Origin: Patescibacteria group bacterium
Lineage (GTDB): Bacteria; Patescibacteriota; Microgenomatia; JAMCYU01
DNA: 59,014 bases
Direction: 5' to 3'
Assembly (NCBI GenBank): GCA_023473585.1
Contig: JAMCYU010000003.1
Span: 1 to 59,014, forward strand
Shown: positions 25,377-33,450 of the stretch, one piece after another
How positions within the stretch are numbered: position 1 is the stretch's first letter
How the letters are laid out: every line of letters begins with the position of its first letter
The notes under the pieces: generated by a model
What the model saw: the letters and a program-made list of their open reading frames with translations, nothing else
Databases searched by the model: none
Told to the model about the DNA's origin: nothing
Program-made: the position numbers and the translations under genes

Positions 25377-26160
25377 ATCCGCCCTGAGGCTAAATTTCCC
25401 GCAAAAATAGTTGCGGAAAAAAGACAAGAAAGCAAGATAAAAGACAAAGCCGGTCATAATTAACGCAAGGGCTTCAGGTTTAGCCGGAGAGGTCTAAAAG
25501 CGACAGAACCCTGCTTTTAGCAGACAAAAGACATGGCTGCTTGACTCTGTTTTAATTTATCCCTTACGCAAAAGACTCATTCTTAAGAATTAAAAAAGAT
25601 TGATTTTTGCAGCGGTATTTTTGCCCAAAAAGAGAGAAGATGGAGTATAAGAATATCTCTTTGCGGGGATTATTAGGAAGGTTAATTGAAAATTTAATAA
25701 ATTCTGCAAAATAAAGAGAATTAATTTTTGGTTTTATTTTAATTACTTTTTCTTCATTTAACTATCTATTATCTATATCAAAAGGTCTTAACTTTACCAA
25801 ACAGAACAACTTTTGTTTCAAATGGTTGTAATTTTATACATATTTAATTATGCTTATGATGTTATTTGATAACTTGTCTGTGTGAAAACTTTCTCTTGTT
25901 TTTGTTTTTATCTCGTCTTTTTTAGTCTTTTAATAAGTTTTTAAATTAACTTTTTTCCCAACGGTATATGTCCCATAGTCATTGTCTCTAAGAATGGTTT
26001 ACTTTAGTTTTGCCTAAATATTTTTCTTTCCCTCTTTTTCTTTTTAAGAGAAGTTATCGTTTAGCAGTCTGAAACTTACTTTGCCAGAGAACTTTTTGTT
26101 CGAATTAAGATTGTTCTGTGGCCTTATTTTTTGACAAATTTTTTTTGCAGGTTTTTGTGT
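25377..26160. other. AT-rich intergenic region with possible structured RNA at 25380-25560
   Basis: No convincing ORF is present. The first part contains pairing segments: GGCTAAA with TTTAGCC (enclosing about 90 bases), CCGC/GCGG, and CTAAAAGC with GCTTTTAG. This may be a structured RNA, but no tRNA-like 3' end is present, so tmRNA is not supported. From 25560 to 26160 the sequence is very AT-rich and T-biased on this strand, and I see nothing specific in it. Confidence 0.4.
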
Positions 26161-26167
26161 TTTTCCG

Positions 26168-26197
26168 GTTGCATGTTGGACGAGCCTGATTTATAAT
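26168..26197 (+). promoter_or_regulatory. leuS promoter with shared initial-transcribed motif
   Basis: TTGCAT (26168-26173), an 18-base spacer and TATAAT (26192-26197) are followed by GAGTAAAACGAATTA, which overlaps the start codon region. The same downstream motif follows TATAAT-like boxes at argS, glgA, tRNA-Pro and 53309. Confidence 0.7.
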
Positions 26198-26211
26198 GAG
26201 TAAAACGAATT

Positions 26212-28737
26212 ATGAAAACAAAAGATCAACCACAAATAATTGAAAAAAAATGGCCCCTCGGTAAAACTTCGGGGAAACAGTCTTATCATCCAGGTGAAAT
26301 TGAGATTAAATGGCAAGAAAAGTGGGAAAAGGAAAAACTTTATCGGGCCGTTGATTTTGACAAAAGACCTAAAAAATATCTTCTCGTTGAGTTTCCTTAT
26401 CCTTCCGGCGAAAGATTACATGTTGGTCATGGTCGCAGCTTTACGGCCATTGATGCTTTAGCCCGTAAATACAGGATGATGGGTTTTAATGTTTTATATC
26501 CTTTTGGCTGGGACGCTTTCGGTTTGCCGGCCGAAAACTACGCGATCAAAACCGGGATTAATCCGGCCGTAACGACGACTCAAAACATTGCTAATTCTAA
26601 AAAACAAGCCAAGACTTGGGCCCTGTCTTTTGACTGGGAAAGAGAAGTCAATACCACCGACCCTGATTATTATAAATGGACGCAATGGATCTTTTTAAAA
26701 CTTTTAGAAAAAGGCTTGGCCTATAGAGCGGACGTCCCGGTTAATTGGTGTCCGTCCTGCAAGACCAATTTGGCCCAGGAGGAAGTTTTAGCTGACGGGA
26801 CGCACGAACGCTGCGGTTGTCAGACCGAACGGAGGATGCAGAAACAATGGCTTTTAAAAATTACCGCCTACGCCCAAAGGCTTTTGGATGACCTGAAGAT
26901 TGTCAATTATTTACCCCGCATCCGTATCCAGCAGGAAAACTGGATCGGTCGAAGCGAAGGGGCCAAGATAAAATTTCCAATTTCTAATCTTGCCATTGAG
27001 GTTTTTACAACTCGTCCGGACACTTTATTCGGGGCCGTCGCTTTGGTTTTGGCGCCGGAACACCCTCTTTTAAAAATGCCGGAAATCAAAAAGAAGATGC
27101 CCAAGGAAGTGGCGGTCTATCTTGAGCGATCTCAAAAAAAGTCGGAGCTGGAAAGAACGGATCTTAGCAAAGAGAAAACCGGAGTTTTTACCGGTCTTTA
27201 CGCTCTAAATCCCCTCAATAAGGAGAAACTACCCGTTTGGGTTGGTGATTACGTGATTGGCTGGTATGGAGAGGGAGCGGTGATGGTTGTTCCGGCTCAT
27301 GACCGAAGAGACTATCAATTTGCGAAAAAATATCACCTGAAGATCAAAGAGGTTGTTTCCGGCGGAGAAATTCAGAAAGAAGCCTATGAAGGAGAAGGGA
27401 AGTTAATTAATTCGGGAGAATTTTCCGGTTTGTCCTCATTGGCGGCCAGAAAGAAAATTACCGACTGGTTGACTAAACGTCAGTTGGGAGAGAGAACCGT
27501 GCAATATAAGCTTCGCGATTGGGTTTTTTCGCGTCAGCATTACTGGGGCGAACCGATCCCGATTGTTTATTGTCAGAAATGCGGGACGGTTTCGGTACCG
27601 GAAAAAGATTTACCCGTTAAATTGCCTTACATGGAAAAATATCAGCCGACGGAAACCGGAGAATCACCCCTGGCAAACATTAAGGAATGGGTTGAGGTGG
27701 CTTGTCCTGAGTGCGGCGGGCCAGCACGAAGGGAGACGGACACCATGCCAAACTGGGCTGGATCAAACTGGTATTTTCTAAGATATTGTGATGCAAAAAA
27801 CCAGAAAAAATTCGCCGACCGTCAAAAACTTGATTACTGGATGCCGGTTGATCTATATAACGGAGGCATGGAGCATACGACCCTGCACCTTCTTTACTCG
27901 CGTTTCATTTATAAGTTTTTAGCCGATTTGGGCGTTGTCCCAGGGCAAGAGCCTTACGCTCGCCGGCATTCGCATGGTGTTGTTTTGGGACCTGACAATC
28001 AGAAAATGAGCAAAAGCAAGGGCAATGTCATTAATCCCGACGAGATTGTTAAAGCTTACGGCGTTGATGCCTACCGGCTTTATGAGTCATTTATGGGGCC
28101 GTTTGAACAAATGATTGCCTGGAGTGACGAGGGAGTCGAGGGTTGTTACCGTTTCCTCAAAAGGGTTTGGCAATTAACCATGGGCAAAACTTCTCGCGAG
28201 AAAACCAATCCGGAATTACTTAAAGCGTTGCACAAGACGATCAAGAAAGTCGGAGAGGATTTGGAAAACTTAAAATTTAATACCGCGGTTGCCGCGATGA
28301 TGGAATTTATTAATGTCTGGCAGGTTGATTTAAGGGGTTTGAACAAAAGCGATTTAGAGAAATTTTTACTGATCCTGGCGCCTTTTGCTCCTTATTTAAC
28401 CGAGGAACTCTGGCAGAGAATAAACGGACAAAATCATGCGCGATCGCGCGTCAATTTATCCATTTTTAGCCATGAGGAAAGGTGGTCTATCCATCAGCAA
28501 CCGTGGCCAAAATACGACCCCAGGGTAATTCAAGAAAAAACGGTAACGATGCTTATTGAGGTAAATGGAACAGTGAGAGAGAAGCTAGATATCGGGTATC
28601 AGATATCAGGCGTCAGGAAGGAAGTAGAGAAGTTAGCAGAGGCAAGCGAAAAAACCACTAAATATTTAGCCGGCAAAAAAGTTAAGCAGGTAGTTTTTAT
28701 TCCCGGGAAATTAATTAACTTTGTTACCAATTGTTAA
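26212..28737 (+). CDS. leuS: leucyl-tRNA synthetase
   Basis: The 841-residue class I synthetase charges tRNA-Leu. Visible parts: the HIGH-type motif HVGHG in FPYPSGERLHVGHGRSF (about 61-77), zinc-type cysteines NWCPSCKTN, the CP1 editing domain with FTTRPDTLFGAV, a second zinc-like site (CQKCG, CPECGG), the KMSKS motif KMSKSKGN, and a C-terminal anticodon-binding domain. Within that last domain a stretch at about 739-758 (ARSRVNLSIFSHEERW) is encoded by a dispersed repeat and interrupts the usual LW..(S)IHxQPWP segment. The predicted 5' leader is only about 8 bases. Confidence 0.96.
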   Translation: MKTKDQPQIIEKKWPLGKTSGKQSYHPGEIEIKWQEKWEKEKLYRAVDFDKRPKKYLLVEFPYPSGERLHVGHGRSFTAIDALARKYRMMGFNVLYPFGWDAFGLPAENYAIKTGINPAVTTTQNIANSKKQAKTWALSFDWEREVNTTDPDYYKWTQWIFLKLLEKGLAYRADVPVNWCPSCKTNLAQEEVLADGTHERCGCQTERRMQKQWLLKITAYAQRLLDDLKIVNYLPRIRIQQENWIGRSEGAKIKFPISNLAIEVFTTRPDTLFGAVALVLAPEHPLLKMPEIKKKMPKEVAVYLERSQKKSELERTDLSKEKTGVFTGLYALNPLNKEKLPVWVGDYVIGWYGEGAVMVVPAHDRRDYQFAKKYHLKIKEVVSGGEIQKEAYEGEGKLINSGEFSGLSSLAARKKITDWLTKRQLGERTVQYKLRDWVFSRQHYWGEPIPIVYCQKCGTVSVPEKDLPVKLPYMEKYQPTETGESPLANIKEWVEVACPECGGPARRETDTMPNWAGSNWYFLRYCDAKNQKKFADRQKLDYWMPVDLYNGGMEHTTLHLLYSRFIYKFLADLGVVPGQEPYARRHSHGVVLGPDNQKMSKSKGNVINPDEIVKAYGVDAYRLYESFMGPFEQMIAWSDEGVEGCYRFLKRVWQLTMGKTSREKTNPELLKALHKTIKKVGEDLENLKFNTAVAAMMEFINVWQVDLRGLNKSDLEKFLLILAPFAPYLTEELWQRINGQNHARSRVNLSIFSHEERWSIHQQPWPKYDPRVIQEKTVTMLIEVNGTVREKLDIGYQISGVRKEVEKLAEASEKTTKYLAGKKVKQVVFIPGKLINFVTNC
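28430..28476 (+). repeat. GCGATCGC repeat, copy 1 (inside leuS)
   Basis: AAAATCATGCGCGATCGCGC followed by GTCAATTTATCCATTTTTAG and CCATGAG. It shares about 45 bases with the copy at 29892 and 39 with the copy at 29109. The repeat includes the palindrome GCGCGATCGCGC. Confidence 0.9.
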
Positions 28738-29029
28738 GATCGCTTAGGGATTGGTTTCACCACCACCGCATGATAACCCTCTGCTTGGTTACCATTTAAA
28801 TCAAAAGCCTGTGGAATAATCCTGACACTTTGATAATCACCGGTTTTTTTAATTCAGCGGCAATTTCCTCTACAGGTTTAGAAAAGAGGTGTGGTGTCGG
28901 TGTTTTGCCGTCCCAGGAATTTGTAAAAAATACTTCTCCTGGTTTCATAAAATTTCGTAATTTTATTAGCCCCTCATTTTCTTCCTCTTTTGGTTTAATT
29001 TCTAGTATTTTGTCTATGTTATCTTCCAC
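28734..29029 (-). CDS. small hypothetical protein with an apparent -1 frameshift at an A7 tract
   Basis: GTG at 29029 follows AAGGAGGT by 7 bases and opens a frame through MEDNIDKILEIKPKEEENEG and NSWDGKTPTPHLFSKPVEEI. At ELKK the DNA is TTA-AAA-AAA-CC (A7 at 28844-28850 complement). Staying in frame gives a short odd tail; slipping back one base gives TGDYQSVRIIPQAFDLNG and a plausible C-terminus ending VVVKPIPKRS, stop at 28734. The total is 98 residues. An A7 slippery site can support programmed -1 frameshifting; a sequencing or inactivating indel is the alternative. I do not recognise the family. The end overlaps the leuS stop. Confidence 0.55.
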
Positions 29030-29056
29030 AATACTTACCTCCTTTTCTATCCTATT

Positions 29057-29078
29057 CTCTCTCTCTCTCTCTCTCTGC
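29057..29078 (-). repeat. (CT)11 dinucleotide tract upstream of the small gene
   Basis: Eleven CT units separate a minus-strand TTGACA (29094-29089) from a TAGGAT-like box (29054-29049) and the GTG start. The spacer is now about 34 bases, far from the usual 17. Unit loss could bring it into range, which would make this a phase-variable promoter. Confidence 0.55.
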
Positions 29079-29108
29079 TTTCTTTTTGTCAAGTTTAGCG
29101 TAAAGTTT

Positions 29109-29147
29109 GCGCGATCGCGCGTCAATTTATCCATTTTTAGGCATGAG
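29109..29147 (+). repeat. GCGATCGC repeat, copy 2
   Basis: GCGCGATCGCGCGTCAATTT then ATCCATTTTTAGGCATGAG. It lies between the small minus-strand gene and the PaaX-like gene. Confidence 0.9.
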
Positions 29148-29191
29148 AAAAGAGTTGACAAATTTAATAGAGAGACTTAATAATAAAGTTA

Positions 29192-29893
29192 ATGCGTAGT
29201 TTGACTAAAAAAATACTTCTTCTTTTAGCCGCAGGTTTAGATGAGATAGCTGATTGGGATAAGACGTTGACCAGTCCATATCTTTCTCTTAAATTCATCT
29301 CATATAAAGACGATTATTTTCAAAAAATAATCAGACAAATGCTTAAAGCAGGTCAGATAGAGAGAATTGTTAAAAGAGGAGAACCTTTTTTTAGAGTTAC
29401 TTCCAGAGGGAAAATTAAACTGGTTTATGACATTCCTTTGGCCAAAAGATTTGGGCAAAAATGGGATGGAAAATGGCGGATGGTGATTTTTGATATTCCG
29501 GAGATTTCCAAAACCAAAAGAGACGGACTGCGCAGAAAGCTTAAGGAACTTGGTTTTGCACAGTGGCAAAAGAGCGTTTATATTACCCCTTTTGACGTGG
29601 CAGTGGAATTAGCAGAACATCTTGGAGTTAATAATTTATCGGATAACGCCATTGCTTTGGAAGCCAAAAAAATCTTCGTTGGCGACGAAAAGGAGATGGC
29701 CAATAGGCTTTGGCGTCTTGATGATCTAAATTTGAAATATCAAAATTTTGTAGAAAAATACCAAAAAGAGAAAGACAAAAAGTCGTGGGAAGAGGAATAT
29801 TTGGCGATTTTAGAAGTTGATCCATGTTTACCAAGCGATCTTTTACCACAACCATGGTGGAAAAATCAAGCAAAAAAATTGGTCTATGGATAA
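29192..29893 (+). CDS. PaaX-like transcriptional regulator with a Cas2-like central domain
   Basis: The 233-residue protein has an N-terminal winged-helix part (about 1-80, ending FRVTSRGKIKLVYDIPLA) and a central segment WRMVIFDIPEISKTKRDGLR plus LKELGFAQWQKSVYITPFDV (about 93-135), the ferredoxin-like fold shared by PaaX and Cas2. A helical PaaX-type C-terminus follows. Relatives in CPR genomes are often labelled Cas2, but no CRISPR array or cas1 is present here, so a regulatory role is more likely. It precedes the competence genes, though a repeat separates them. Confidence 0.75.
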   Translation: MRSLTKKILLLLAAGLDEIADWDKTLTSPYLSLKFISYKDDYFQKIIRQMLKAGQIERIVKRGEPFFRVTSRGKIKLVYDIPLAKRFGQKWDGKWRMVIFDIPEISKTKRDGLRRKLKELGFAQWQKSVYITPFDVAVELAEHLGVNNLSDNAIALEAKKIFVGDEKEMANRLWRLDDLNLKYQNFVEKYQKEKDKKSWEEEYLAILEVDPCLPSDLLPQPWWKNQAKKLVYG

Positions 29894-29938
29894 AATCATG
29901 CGCGATCGCGCGTCAATTTATCCATTTTTAGCCTTGAG
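29892..29938 (+). repeat. GCGATCGC repeat, copy 3
   Basis: AAAATCATGCGCGATCGCGC then GTCAATTTATCCATTTTTAG and CCTTGAG. It begins inside the TAA stop codon of the PaaX-like gene and is nearly identical to the copy in leuS. Confidence 0.9.
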
Positions 29939-29949
29939 ATTTAAGAGTA

Positions 29950-30030
29950 AAAACTAGTTAAATTGACACAAGGAATATACGAATAATTAAGAATAATAGA
30001 ATAAAGAATGAGACATAATGGACAATAAGT
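29950..30030 (+). repeat. degenerate-word spacer before comEA
   Basis: The spacer consists of variants of GAATAATTAAGAATAATAGA and GACATAATGGACAATAAG. No clear promoter can be separated from the repeats. Confidence 0.5.
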
Positions 30031-30033
30031 GAT

Positions 30034-30684
30034 ATGACCGACAAAGAGACAGAATTTACTGATCCCGAAGCGGAAGAGAGAATTATTAACACCAGTAAAA
30101 TTTATGAGTTTATTGCCTTTTATAAAATCCCACTTGTTTTCGCTTTGCTGGCAGTTTTTCTTTTAGTCGGAGCGGTTCTTCTTTGGCAATCAAATAAGGA
30201 AAGTGCCAGGGTTATTTTTACTCGGGAAAATGAAGCTAATCTAGGGGCATCCGTTAGCGCCCAAATTAAAGTTGACGTTGAAGGCGCCATTGTCAGCCCC
30301 GGCGTTTATGAACTTGTCTCTGGCAGTCGTATTCAGGATCTGCTAATTAGGGCCGGTGGTTTAAGTGGTGAGGCGGACAGAGAGTGGATTAGTCAGAATT
30401 TAAACCTAGCGGCCAAGCTTATTGACGGAGGTAAAGTTTATGTTCCCAAGATGGGGGAGAGGAAGACGGGAGAAGCGATATTAGGATATGAAGATATAGC
30501 GAATAAAATCAATATCAATAACGCCAGTTCAAGCGACTTGGATAAACTTTCCGGGGTTGGTCCGGTTACGGCGCAAAAAATTATTGACGGCCGACCCTAC
30601 CAGGCGATTGAAGACCTGTTAAGCAGAAAAATTATTAACAAGTCAACTTTTGAAAAAATCAAAGACAAAATCAGCGTCTATTAA
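30034..30684 (+). CDS. comEA: ComEA-type competence protein (SLBB plus helix-hairpin-helix)
   Basis: The 216-residue protein has a short cytoplasmic N-terminus, one membrane segment (VFALLAVFLLVGAVLLW, about 35-51), an SLBB domain (IKVDVEGAIVSPGVYELVSG, about 77-135) and a C-terminal helix-hairpin-helix DNA-binding domain (ININNASSSDLDKLSGVGPV, about 157-216). ComEA binds incoming double-stranded DNA at the outer face of the membrane during natural transformation. It lies directly upstream of the two comEC parts, the classical order. Confidence 0.93.
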   Translation: MTDKETEFTDPEAEERIINTSKIYEFIAFYKIPLVFALLAVFLLVGAVLLWQSNKESARVIFTRENEANLGASVSAQIKVDVEGAIVSPGVYELVSGSRIQDLLIRAGGLSGEADREWISQNLNLAAKLIDGGKVYVPKMGERKTGEAILGYEDIANKININNASSSDLDKLSGVGPVTAQKIIDGRPYQAIEDLLSRKIINKSTFEKIKDKISVY

Positions 30685-30701
30685 ATTCTTAAAAGCAATT
30701 T

Positions 30702-31616
30702 TTGAAAAACATACTCATTCCCATTTTTCTTGTCTCTATTTTCTTTTCTTGTCAAAATTTTTGGCCTGTTTTTGGTGAAACTCGATCAAAATATAGATTA
30801 ACTAATACAAAAACGACGAATATTTTCAGCCAGAAGACCAATAAGCTTTTACCGGAGCCCCAGGCCGCTCTTTTAAACGGAATTTTGTGGGGGACGAAAG
30901 AGACGATGCCTCGTGATTTTTACGAGGCGCTCCGTCGAACCGGAACCCTGCATGTCATTGCTCTCTCGGGGATGAATATCACGATTTTAGTTGCCCTGAT
31001 AGGCAAATTAACTCTTTTTTTGGGCCGGAAAAAATCCATTTTCATTACTCTTTTAAGTATTTTTGTCTTTATTGGCTTCGTCGGCCCTTCGGCTTCGGTT
31101 GTTCGGGCCGGTATCATGGGTTCTTTGACGCTTATTGCCGTTTATTTTGGCAGACGGGACTGGAGTTTGCTAAGTTTGGTTTTGGCCGCCGGAATCATGT
31201 TAATTTTTTTTGCAAACTGGCTGACCGATGTCGGTTTCCAACTTTCCTTTTTGGCGACATTGGGCATTATTCTTTTTGCTTCGAAACCGGAAAGCCAAAA
31301 GACAAGGGGAGTAGGGCAAGAAATTTTGAAAAAGACGAAGGATAATTTACAAACGACTCTGGCTGCTCAAGTTTTTACTTTGCCGGTAATGTTAATTACT
31401 TTTAAGCAGCTTTCGCTGATTGCGCCGGTCACGAATGTCTTGGTTTTATGGATTGTCCAGCCGATTATGGTTTTGGGCTTTATCTTAAGTCTTCTGTCTT
31501 TAGTTTTTTGGCCTTTAGCTTATCCTTTGGCCTGGATTATTTGGTTGCCTTTGACTTATTTTATCGAAGTCGTTGAGTTGACAGCCAGAATACCCTTTGC
31601 GGCCATAAATTTTTAG
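30702..31616 (+). CDS. comEC: ComEC/Rec2 channel domain (N-terminal part of split comEC)
   Basis: The 304-residue multi-pass protein holds the Competence domain: the motif GTLHVIALSGMNITILVALI (about 85-105), several membrane helices and LTDVGFQLSFLATLGIILF. ComEC forms the pore that takes single-stranded DNA into the cytoplasm. The usual N-terminal DUF4131 region is missing or reduced. The frame opens at TTG 30702 without a Shine-Dalgarno sequence, 17 bases after comEA. It ends at IPFAAINF, where normal ComEC proteins continue into a further helix and the metallo-beta-lactamase domain; that part is now a separate ORF at 31928. Confidence 0.88.
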   Translation: MKNILIPIFLVSIFFSCQNFWPVFGETRSKYRLTNTKTTNIFSQKTNKLLPEPQAALLNGILWGTKETMPRDFYEALRRTGTLHVIALSGMNITILVALIGKLTLFLGRKKSIFITLLSIFVFIGFVGPSASVVRAGIMGSLTLIAVYFGRRDWSLLSLVLAAGIMLIFFANWLTDVGFQLSFLATLGIILFASKPESQKTRGVGQEILKKTKDNLQTTLAAQVFTLPVMLITFKQLSLIAPVTNVLVLWIVQPIMVLGFILSLLSLVFWPLAYPLAWIIWLPLTYFIEVVELTARIPFAAINF

Positions 31617-31627
31617 GCGAGCGAAAG

Positions 31628-31764
31628 CGGCCGCCGGTTATGAATTTTTTCACTCCACGTTGTCTTGTTTAGATTAATGTTTTAGCGCACTAGCACGTTA
31701 GCAATTTTAAAACGATGGCGCAGCCGTAATGAGTGGAGATGTCAAAAATTATAACCTGGCGTCC
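31628..31764 (+). repeat. AGCACG-core palindromic element, copy 4
   Basis: The left end GCCGCCGGTTATGAATTTTT and the right end AAAAATTATAACCTGGCGTC are inverted. Inner TCCAC/GTGGA pair, TTGTC follows the left arm, the centre is CTAGCACGTTAG, and GCCGTAATG precedes the right arm. Confidence 0.8.
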
Positions 31765-31777
31765 TTGTGTTTATTGA

Positions 31778-31914
31778 GGGGCCGGCGGTCAACAATTTTA
31801 GAGGAGTCACACTTACCTTTAATGGATATTAAATTCAGCAATACTTGAATCTAAGACTAGGCTATAATTGACTTGAGCAGAAGTGGCGACGGAAAAATTC
31901 GTTGCCGCCAGCCC
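31778..31914 (+). repeat. palindromic element, copy 5 (same ends, no AGCACG core)
   Basis: The left end GGCCGGCGGTCAACAATTTT and the right end AAAAATTCGTTGCCGCCAGC are inverted, and inner GTCACACTT pairs with AAGTGGCGAC. It directly follows copy 4. It contains TATAAT at 31863-31868, a possible promoter for the downstream ORF. Confidence 0.7.
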
Positions 31915-31927
31915 ATTTTAAAAAACC

Positions 31928-32782
31928 ATGAAAATTTCCCTTAAATATTTACTTGGGGGAGCATTAATAGGCTTTGTTTTGCTTCTGGCGGCTTTTTCTT
32001 CTTGGCCGGACGGCAAGCTCCATTTGGTTTTTTGCGATGTCGGCCAGGGAGACGCGATTTATGTAAGAACCCCAAACGGAGAGGATATTTTGGTTGACGG
32101 CGGGCCGAATGAAAAGGTGCTCGGTTGCCTGGGCAAACATATGCCCTTTTACGATCGGAAGATCGAGCTGGTCTTTTTGTCTCATCCCCAGGCCGACCAT
32201 TTAAACGGTCTAAATTCTGTATTAGAAAGATATAATGTAGATTACTTTATTAGTAGCGGGACGGAAGGAAAAGGAGAAGAATATAAAAAATTAATGGATT
32301 TAATCAAAAACAATAAAATTCCTCTGAAAAAAGAAGCCGCGGGTGAAAAAATTCTTTTGGATAATTTAAGTTTTTTGGTGCTTTGGCCCTCAACTCAAGT
32401 TCTGGGCGCCCAAACGAGTCAAACCGACTTAAACGAGCTGTCTTTGGTTTTGGAACTTACCTATAACCAATTTAACGCTTTATTAACCGGAGATGCGGGC
32501 CAAGACGTGCAACAAGAAATAAGAAATCAGGAATCAGGAATTAGTGATATAAAAGTCATAAAAGTACCGCATCATGGGAGTAAAACCAGTCTCTTGTCTT
32601 CATTTCTTGAGCAAATCAAACCAAAGCTGGCGATTATTTCCGTAGGTAAAAATTCTTACGGCCATCCGACTAAGGAGACTCTAGGGATATTACGAGACAA
32701 GGATATTAGGATCTTGCGAACGGACGAAGACGGAGAAATAGAGATTGTCTCGGATGGGGAAAAATGGTGGAGAAAAAACTAG
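31928..32782 (+). CDS. comEC: ComEC C-terminal metallo-beta-lactamase domain (split gene)
   Basis: The 284-residue protein has one N-terminal membrane helix (LLGGALIGFVLLLAAF) and a ComEC-type metallo-beta-lactamase domain: LVFCDVGQGDAIYVRTP, LVDGGP, LSHPQADHLNGL (HxxxDH site), LLTGDAG and VPHHGSKTS. In full-length ComEC this domain probably degrades the non-transported strand. It follows the channel ORF by 311 bases containing two palindromic elements. The new N-terminus corresponds to the last helix of the channel region, so the split falls inside the ancestral gene. Confidence 0.9.
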   Translation: MKISLKYLLGGALIGFVLLLAAFSSWPDGKLHLVFCDVGQGDAIYVRTPNGEDILVDGGPNEKVLGCLGKHMPFYDRKIELVFLSHPQADHLNGLNSVLERYNVDYFISSGTEGKGEEYKKLMDLIKNNKIPLKKEAAGEKILLDNLSFLVLWPSTQVLGAQTSQTDLNELSLVLELTYNQFNALLTGDAGQDVQQEIRNQESGISDIKVIKVPHHGSKTSLLSSFLEQIKPKLAIISVGKNSYGHPTKETLGILRDKDIRILRTDEDGEIEIVSDGEKWWRKN

Positions 32783-33333
32783 AGAGTTCTTTTAAAATCG
32801 TGGCGCTTTTTAAAAAGATTTTCCCGGAAACCACCCTCTCTAATAAATTTTTCCTCGATGGCTTTTAGAAGACGATCAAGAAGAAAACTTTGTTTATAGC
32901 AAAGAGTAATAAGAAGATTAGCCAATCCTTCGGGATTACGCGTATAGGTCATATAAGACAAATAAGACGTATAAGACTTATTTGGTAAATCTTTCGTTCG
33001 ACGGATTTCTAAATTTTGCGGATTGTCTTTGTCCCAAAGGAGAAGATTTCTCTGACGAAGGAAGTCTTTAAAATCTTCCAAAAGTTCTCCAAAGCTGGCT
33101 CGGGCTATTCCGGTTAGCTTGAGATTTCCTTCAACGCTTTTCTCCAAAGATCCCTCGACGATATTTTGCTTGCCCGATCTGGCCGCTTGAACCATTTGGT
33201 CAAAGGTTCTTGATTTTTTATCAATATAGTTTTGGCAGAAAATAACCGTTAAGTCGTGGATAGTTGTGGCCAACCAATAAACAACCAAACTTTCGTATCC
33301 GCCCCTATTGGTCTTATGGGTCATATTAGTCAT
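32779..33333 (-). CDS. four-helix-bundle suffix domain protein
   Basis: The 184-residue protein is related to the S23/IVP fold: LATTIHDLTVIFCQNYIDKK, AARSGKQNIVEGSLEKS (about 51-67) and IARASFGELLEDFKDFLRQR, then a last helix SFLLDRLLKAIEEKF. This matches the family named four helix bundle suffix domain, frequent in CPR genomes and of unknown function. Residues about 118-132 (SYTSYLSYMTYTR) come from a degenerate-word repeat read in frame, and the first residues (MTNMTHKTNRGG) look repeat-derived too. It is convergent with the ComEC gene, overlapping by 4 bases. Confidence 0.8.
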   Translation of the reverse strand: MTNMTHKTNRGGYESLVVYWLATTIHDLTVIFCQNYIDKKSRTFDQMVQAARSGKQNIVEGSLEKSVEGNLKLTGIARASFGELLEDFKDFLRQRNLLLWDKDNPQNLEIRRTKDLPNKSYTSYLSYMTYTRNPEGLANLLITLCYKQSFLLDRLLKAIEEKFIREGGFRENLFKKRHDFKRTL

Positions 33334-33388
33334 ATTTTCGTCTTTGTCTTATCTTATTGTAGTTCTTTCCGAAAGGTAATGGAAGTTG

Positions 33389-33442
33389 TATAATGAGTGA
33401 AACGAATTAATCGAAGAACAGTAATAAAATCACTCAATAATT
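33389..33442 (+). promoter_or_regulatory. argS promoter and leader motif
   Basis: TATAAT (33389-33394) is followed by GAGTGAAACGAATTAATCG. GAGTGA can pair with TCACTC (33436-33441). It is the same motif as at leuS, glgA, tRNA-Pro and 53309. Confidence 0.65.
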
Positions 33443-33450
33443 TAGCCTAT

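Noticed and set aside
25377-25560. tmRNA (ssrA): a GCA-started frame GCAAAAATAGTTGCG.. ending CATAATTAA looks like a tag ORF with nearby hairpins
   Set aside because: No tRNA-like 5' or 3' end (no GGTTCGAATCC-type T-arm, no CCA) is visible within several hundred bases, so I keep it only as a possible structured RNA.
25560-26160. Replication origin in the AT-rich gap
   Set aside because: No dnaA, dnaN or recognisable DnaA-box cluster is present; only base composition would support it.
29192-29893. Cas2 endonuclease and hence a CRISPR system
   Set aside because: The Cas2-like fold is embedded in a PaaX-type protein with a winged helix and C-terminal domain. No cas1 or array of regular spacers is present in the window.
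33397-33450. 18-residue N-terminal extension of ArgRS from GTG 33397
   Set aside because: The codon lies 2 bases after the TATAAT box, so it is probably not transcribed, and the family start fits ATG 33451.
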